Source: Bradyrhizobium frederickii
Lineage (GTDB): Bacteria > Pseudomonadota > Alphaproteobacteria > Rhizobiales > Xanthobacteraceae
Direction: 5' to 3'
NCBI RefSeq assembly: GCF_004570865.1
Contig: NZ_SPQS01000006.1
Location: 1-64,000, forward strand
Length of the DNA stretch: 64,000 nucleotides
Both the position numbers and the translations under genes were made by a program. The notes beneath the pieces were generated by a model. The model did no database searches. It was not told where the DNA came from and saw only the letters and a program-made list of their open reading frames with translations. Below are positions 60,848 through 64,000 of this stretch, one piece after another. The number at the start of each line of letters is the position of its first letter. Position 1 is the stretch's first letter.

Positions 60848-61966
60848 GTGGACGCCATCAACCCGAGCGTGGAGCTGACCGAGGCTGACAGGATCGACCG
60901 CCTGCGGCTGATCCGCTCCGACAACGTCGGCCCGCGCACATTCCGTTCGCTGGTCGATCATTTCGGCAGCGCGCGCGCCGCGCTGGAGCGGCTGCCCGAT
61001 CTCGCGCGCCGCGGCGGTGCGCAGCGATCGGGCCGCATCTGTAGCGCCGATGAAGCCAAGGCCGAGCTGGCCGCGAGCCGCAAATTCGGCATCGCCTGGC
61101 GCGCGCCCGGCGAGGACGGCTATCCAACACGGCTGGCGATGATCGACGACGCACCGCCGCTGCTCGCCGTGCGTGGCGATACCAAAACCCTGATGCGGCC
61201 GATGATCGCCATTGTCGGCTCGCGCAATGCTTCCGGCGCCGGGCTGAAATTCGCGGGCCTGCTCGCGCGTGAGCTTGGCGAGGCCGGCTTCGTCGTCATC
61301 TCCGGGCTCGCCCGCGGCGTCGATCAGGCCGCGCATCGCGCCAGCGTCGAGAGCGGCACCGTCGCCGTGCTCGCCGGCGGCCATGACTGCATCTATCCGC
61401 CTGAGCATGGCGACCTGCTCGCCGCGATCCTCGATCACGAAGGCGCTGCGATCTCCGAGATGCCGCTCGGCCATGAGCCGCGCGCCCGCGACTTCCCGCG
61501 CCGCAACCGCCTGATCTCGGGCGCGTCGCTCGGCGTCGTTGTGGTGGAGGCGGCGCACCGCTCGGGCTCGCTGATCACCGCGCGCATGGCGGCCGAACAG
61601 GGCCGCGAGGTGTTCGCGGTGCCGGGCTCCCCGCTCGATCCGCGCGCCGCCGGCGCCAACGACCTGATCAAGCAGGGCGCGACCCTCGTCACCGAAGCTG
61701 CCGACATCGTCAACGCGGTGCAGCCGATCATGGAGCGGCCGTTGATGCTTCCTGCGGGCGAGCCCGACAGCGAGCCGTTCGAGAGCGATCCGCAAGGCCA
61801 CGACCGCGATCAGATCACCCGCCTGCTCGGCCCGGCGCCGGTCTCGATCGACGATCTCGTGCGGATGTCCGGCGCCTCGCCCGCGATCGTGCGCACGGTG
61901 CTGCTGGAGCTGGAGCTGGCCGGAAAGCTCGAACGCCACGGCGGCGGATTGGTGTCGCTGCTGTAG
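60848..61966 (+). CDS. dprA: DNA-processing protein DprA
   Basis: The protein has about 372 residues, starting with a GTG at 60848 preceded by AAGGAG (60837-60842). An N-terminal SAM-like region is followed by the Rossmann-like DprA domain: [51 protein letters not shown] and [21 protein letters not shown]-terminal winged helix ([20 protein letters not shown]) completes it. DprA loads RecA on incoming ssDNA during transformation. In related genomes dprA often follows plsY; here it lies 4 kb downstream. Confidence 0.94.
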   Translation: MDAINPSVELTEADRIDRLRLIRSDNVGPRTFRSLVDHFGSARAALERLPDLARRGGAQRSGRICSADEAKAELAASRKFGIAWRAPGEDGYPTRLAMIDDAPPLLAVRGDTKTLMRPMIAIVGSRNASGAGLKFAGLLARELGEAGFVVISGLARGVDQAAHRASVESGTVAVLAGGHDCIYPPEHGDLLAAILDHEGAAISEMPLGHEPRARDFPRRNRLISGASLGVVVVEAAHRSGSLITARMAAEQGREVFAVPGSPLDPRAAGANDLIKQGATLVTEAADIVNAVQPIMERPLMLPAGEPDSEPFESDPQGHDRDQITRLLGPAPVSIDDLVRMSGASPAIVRTVLLELELAGKLERHGGGLVSLL

Positions 61967-62000
61967 AGCCGTGCCTCGAACTCCCATTCACTGAGGGTAC

Positions 62001-62108
62001 GTCATTCCGGGGCGCGACGAAGTCGCGAGCCCGGAATCCATTCATCCATCTACGCCGGGGCCAAATGGATTCCGGGCTCCCTCGCTCCCGCTCGGGGCCC
62101 GGAATGAC
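62001..62108. repeat. Palindromic intergenic repeat (GTCATTCCGGGGC type)
   Basis: GTCATTCCGGGGCGCGACGA with GCGAGCCCGGAATCCATT, and AAATGGATTCCGGGCTCCCT with CGGGGCCCGGAATGAC, form a long inverted repeat. It occupies the 3' side of dprA and adjoins another repeat (62136-62290). Confidence 0.85.
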
Positions 62109-62135
62109 CGAGAAGATCGTCGGATGTGCGCTATA

Positions 62136-62290
62136 GGCACCGGCAATGTTGAACCCGTCATCCTGAGGCGCGAGTGGCGCGATGCGGAGCATCGCGCCGG
62201 GAGCAGCGGCCGGGATGCAGCCGGGCCGTCGTCCTTCGAGGCTCGCCCTGCGTTGCAGGACGAGCACCTCAGGATGACGGTGACAGACTT
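62136..62290. repeat. Dispersed repeat, copy 2 (TCATCCTGAGGCGCGAG type)
   Basis: It begins GGCACCGGCAATGTTGAACC and ends CACCTCAGGATGACGGTGAC plus AGACTT, nearly the same as 21883-22030. The middle (about 62,191-62,222) differs. The two copies lie 40 kb apart in the same orientation. Confidence 0.85.
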
Positions 62291-62292
62291 GG

Positions 62293-62748
62293 CTAGCCGT
62301 TATTGCGCCGATCGAACTGCGTCCGTGCCGCCTCGATCTGCGTCAGGTGGTCCATCGCCCACTCCCCAAGCGCCTTCACCGGCTCCGACAGCCCTCGGCC
62401 GAGATCGGTCAGCTCATAGTCGACACGCGGCGGAATCGTCGGAAAGATCGTGCGCGTCACCAGGCCGTCACGCTCCAGCCCACGCAATGTCAGGGTCAGC
62501 ATCCGCTGGGAGATGCCGTTGATCATGCGCTTCAGCTCGTTGAAGCGCTTCGGCCCGTCGCCGAGCATCATGATCACCAACACGCTCCATTTGTCGCCGA
62601 CACGGGACAGCACGGAGGCGACCCCGCGGCAGTCCGCATGATCAGGATCCGGCCGCGGCAAGGCGGTCAAATCGGTGTGCGCAGGTTTCAAAGATGTGCC
62701 CATGGCCCAAAAAAGTGCGTTCTTGCGGGGATTTCGGTAGTCACTCAT
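62293..62748 (-). CDS. HxlR-family transcriptional regulator
   Basis: The 151-residue protein has a winged helix of the MarR/HxlR type: [40 protein letters not shown] and [20 protein letters not shown]. HxlR proteins often sense electrophiles or redox stress through a Cys; here Cys41 ([10 protein letters not shown]) is the only candidate. The ATG at 62746-62748 has AGGA upstream, favoured over MGTSLKP at 62703. It is divergent from the azoreductase gene. Confidence 0.9.
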   Translation of the reverse strand: MSDYRNPRKNALFWAMGTSLKPAHTDLTALPRPDPDHADCRGVASVLSRVGDKWSVLVIMMLGDGPKRFNELKRMINGISQRMLTLTLRGLERDGLVTRTIFPTIPPRVDYELTDLGRGLSEPVKALGEWAMDHLTQIEAARTQFDRRNNG

Positions 62749-62756
62749 GTAGTCCT

Positions 62757-62773
62757 GGTTACAAACTTATACC
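62757..62773. promoter_or_regulatory. Candidate operator between hxlR and azoR
   Basis: GGTTACAAACTTATACC is an imperfect inverted repeat in the 39-base gap between the divergent genes, overlapping where both promoters must be. Such dyads are typical HxlR targets; the assignment is by position and symmetry only. Confidence 0.4.
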
Positions 62774-62787
62774 ATGGTGACCCCAAA

Positions 62788-63393
62788 ATGAAACTTCTCC
62801 ATCTCGACTCCAGCGTCCTCGGCCCCCACTCGGTCTCCCGGCAGGTCTCCGCCGCCATCGTCAATCGGCTGCGCCAGGCAACGCCCTCGCTCGAAGTGGC
62901 CTATCGCGACCTGACCCAGGCCCCGCTTGCCCACCTCTCCGGCTCTCATCTCGCCGCCGCGCAAGGCGCGCCCGCGCCGGCGGAACTCGGACCCGACCTT
63001 GCCGCTGGCGCTGCCGCGCTCGACGAGTTTCTTTCTGCCGACATCGTTGTGATCGGCGCGCCCATGTACAATTTTACGATTCCCAGCCAGCTCAAGGCCT
63101 GGATCGACCGCATCGCCGTGAGGGGCAAGACGTTCAGCTACGGCCCTAACGGACCGCAGGGCCTCGCCGGCGGCAAACGTGTGATCATCGCGATCTCGCG
63201 CGGTGGCTATTACGGCGCGGGCTCGCCCGCCGCGGCGCTAGAGCACCTGGAAACGTACTTGCGCAGCGTGTTCGGGTTCATCGGGATCAATCCCGAATTC
63301 ATCGTCGCCGACGGCATCCAGGTCGGGCCGGAGCATCGCGAGAAGGCGCTGGCCGACGCACTCCACGCCGCCGCAAGCCTGCGCGCCGCCTGA
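62788..63393 (+). CDS. azoR: FMN-dependent NADH-azoreductase (flavodoxin-like)
   Basis: The 201-residue protein [20 protein letters not shown] has the flavodoxin_2 motifs: [11 protein letters not shown] (FMN phosphate), [20 protein letters not shown] and [11 protein letters not shown]. AzoR enzymes reduce quinones and azo compounds with NADH. The ATG at 62788 begins the conserved domain. Regulation by the divergent HxlR protein, as in the B. subtilis YodB/AzoR1 system, is likely. Confidence 0.93.
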   Translation: MKLLHLDSSVLGPHSVSRQVSAAIVNRLRQATPSLEVAYRDLTQAPLAHLSGSHLAAAQGAPAPAELGPDLAAGAAALDEFLSADIVVIGAPMYNFTIPSQLKAWIDRIAVRGKTFSYGPNGPQGLAGGKRVIIAISRGGYYGAGSPAAALEHLETYLRSVFGFIGINPEFIVADGIQVGPEHREKALADALHAAASLRAA

Positions 63394-63467
63394 GGTCGCA
63401 AGACGCAGGATTCGGCCGGCGCAATTGCGGACGCGGCGCCGGCCGATTCAGATTGTGGCCGATTTGA

Positions 63468-64000
63468 TCAGCCGCGATAGATCGGCGCGCCGCTTGGAGA
63501 GGCCACCGCGCCGCCGTCGACGAAGATCTCCTGGCCCTGCACATGCGCGGCATCGTCGGAGGCGAGGAACAGCACCGTCTTCGCAACGTGATCGGTCTCG
63601 CCGATGCGGCCGAGCGGCGTCGACAGCGCGATCCGCTGCTCGAACGCCTTCTCGGCTTCCGGTGTCGCGGTCGCAGGCCCCCAGATCGGCGTGCGGATCG
63701 CGCCGGGCGCCACGACGTTGACGCGAATGCCGCGCGGCGACAGCTCGGAGGCCATGATCCGCGCCATCGCCCGCACGCCGGCCTTCGCGGCGCCGTAGGC
63801 CGCGTAACCGGGAATGCCGAGCACCGAGATCACCGAGCCGTTGAGGACGATCGAGGCGTTGTCGTTGAGATGAGGCAGCGCCGACTGCACCGTGAAGAAC
63901 ACGCCGGTCAGGTTGGTGCTGATGACCCTCTCGAACACGTCAAGCGTGGCCGAGCCCAGCGGCGTGCCGCCGGCGATGCCGGCATTGGCGAACACGATGT
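63468..64000 (-). CDS. Short-chain dehydrogenase/reductase, C-terminal part (partial)
   Basis: The 177 or so visible residues run from NAGIAGGTPLGSATLDVFER through LNGSVISVLG and the catalytic YGAAK to DGGAVASPSGAPIYRG. The N-terminal NAD(P)-binding motif and start lie beyond position 64,000. Reaction and substrate are unknown. Confidence 0.9.
   Translation of the reverse strand, partial: IVFANAGIAGGTPLGSATLDVFERVISTNLTGVFFTVQSALPHLNDNASIVLNGSVISVLGIPGYAAYGAAKAGVRAMARIMASELSPRGIRVNVVAPGAIRTPIWGPATATPEAEKAFEQRIALSTPLGRIGETDHVAKTVLFLASDDAAHVQGQEIFVDGGAVASPSGAPIYRG

Noticed and set aside
62774..62791. A five-codon leader (MVTPK) overlapping the azoR start in ATGA
   Set aside because: It has no ribosome binding site and is short enough to arise by chance.

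Overview
The window looks like chromosomal DNA of a Bradyrhizobium-type alphaproteobacterium (Nitrobacteraceae). The evidence is the high GC content, the porin with an AADLPVKAK mature start, a DUF3551 secreted protein, the housekeeping order rsh-pdxJ-acpS-lepB-rnc-era-recO-parC, and several intergenic repeat families I associate with Bradyrhizobium and relatives. These are judgements from reading the sequence; no database search was run.

Layout. 1-5.1 kb is a patchy accessory stretch: the end of an IS3-type element, small secreted or unknown proteins, a transporter remnant, and a divergent AraC regulator/SDR pair. 5.1-6.05 kb is non-coding and repeat-rich. 6.05-9.2 kb encodes a GMC oxidoreductase and an orphan peptide-type ABC binding protein. 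9.4-20.2 kb is a minus-strand housekeeping block: parC, recO, era, rnc, lepB, acpS, pdxJ, rsh and rpoZ, with many 4-bp ATGA overlaps. 20.6-24.6 kb holds an NYN nuclease, a uracil-DNA glycosylase, a peroxiredoxin, smpB, mscL and dapA.

24.8-33.2 kb is the most rearranged part. A soluble lytic transglycosylase is followed by an FkbM methyltransferase and a TPR/O-GlcNAc-transferase-like protein, then a frameshifted porin remnant, then a second copy of the transglycosylase 3' end, a DUF3551 protein and an intact porin. The order fits a tandem duplication whose junction is still visible near 30,957-30,961. A tRNA-Ser(GCT) and small hypothetical genes follow, including a 30-residue Lys/Ala-rich peptide.

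36.2-40.1 kb is a gatC-gatA-gatB operon with two extra small genes coupled into it. 40.1-44.4 kb has two nitronate monooxygenases, a LysR regulator and a secreted cyclase. 44.5-46.7 kb encodes a V8-like serine protease fused to a DRGH-type DNA/RNA nuclease, the best candidate for an unusual system. 47.1-51.3 kb has ruvX, an AEC transporter, a CPBP protease and an AidB-like acyl-CoA dehydrogenase. 51.3-53.5 kb is a secreted caspase-like protein translationally coupled to a VanX-type dipeptidase. 53.7-56.6 kb is pyrB, a PyrC-like protein lacking its first metal ligands, and plsY. 56.7-64 kb has a patatin, a cupin, an AraC regulator, an amidase, dprA, a divergent HxlR/azoreductase pair and a truncated SDR.

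No CRISPR array, rRNA, integrase or complete insertion sequence was seen.
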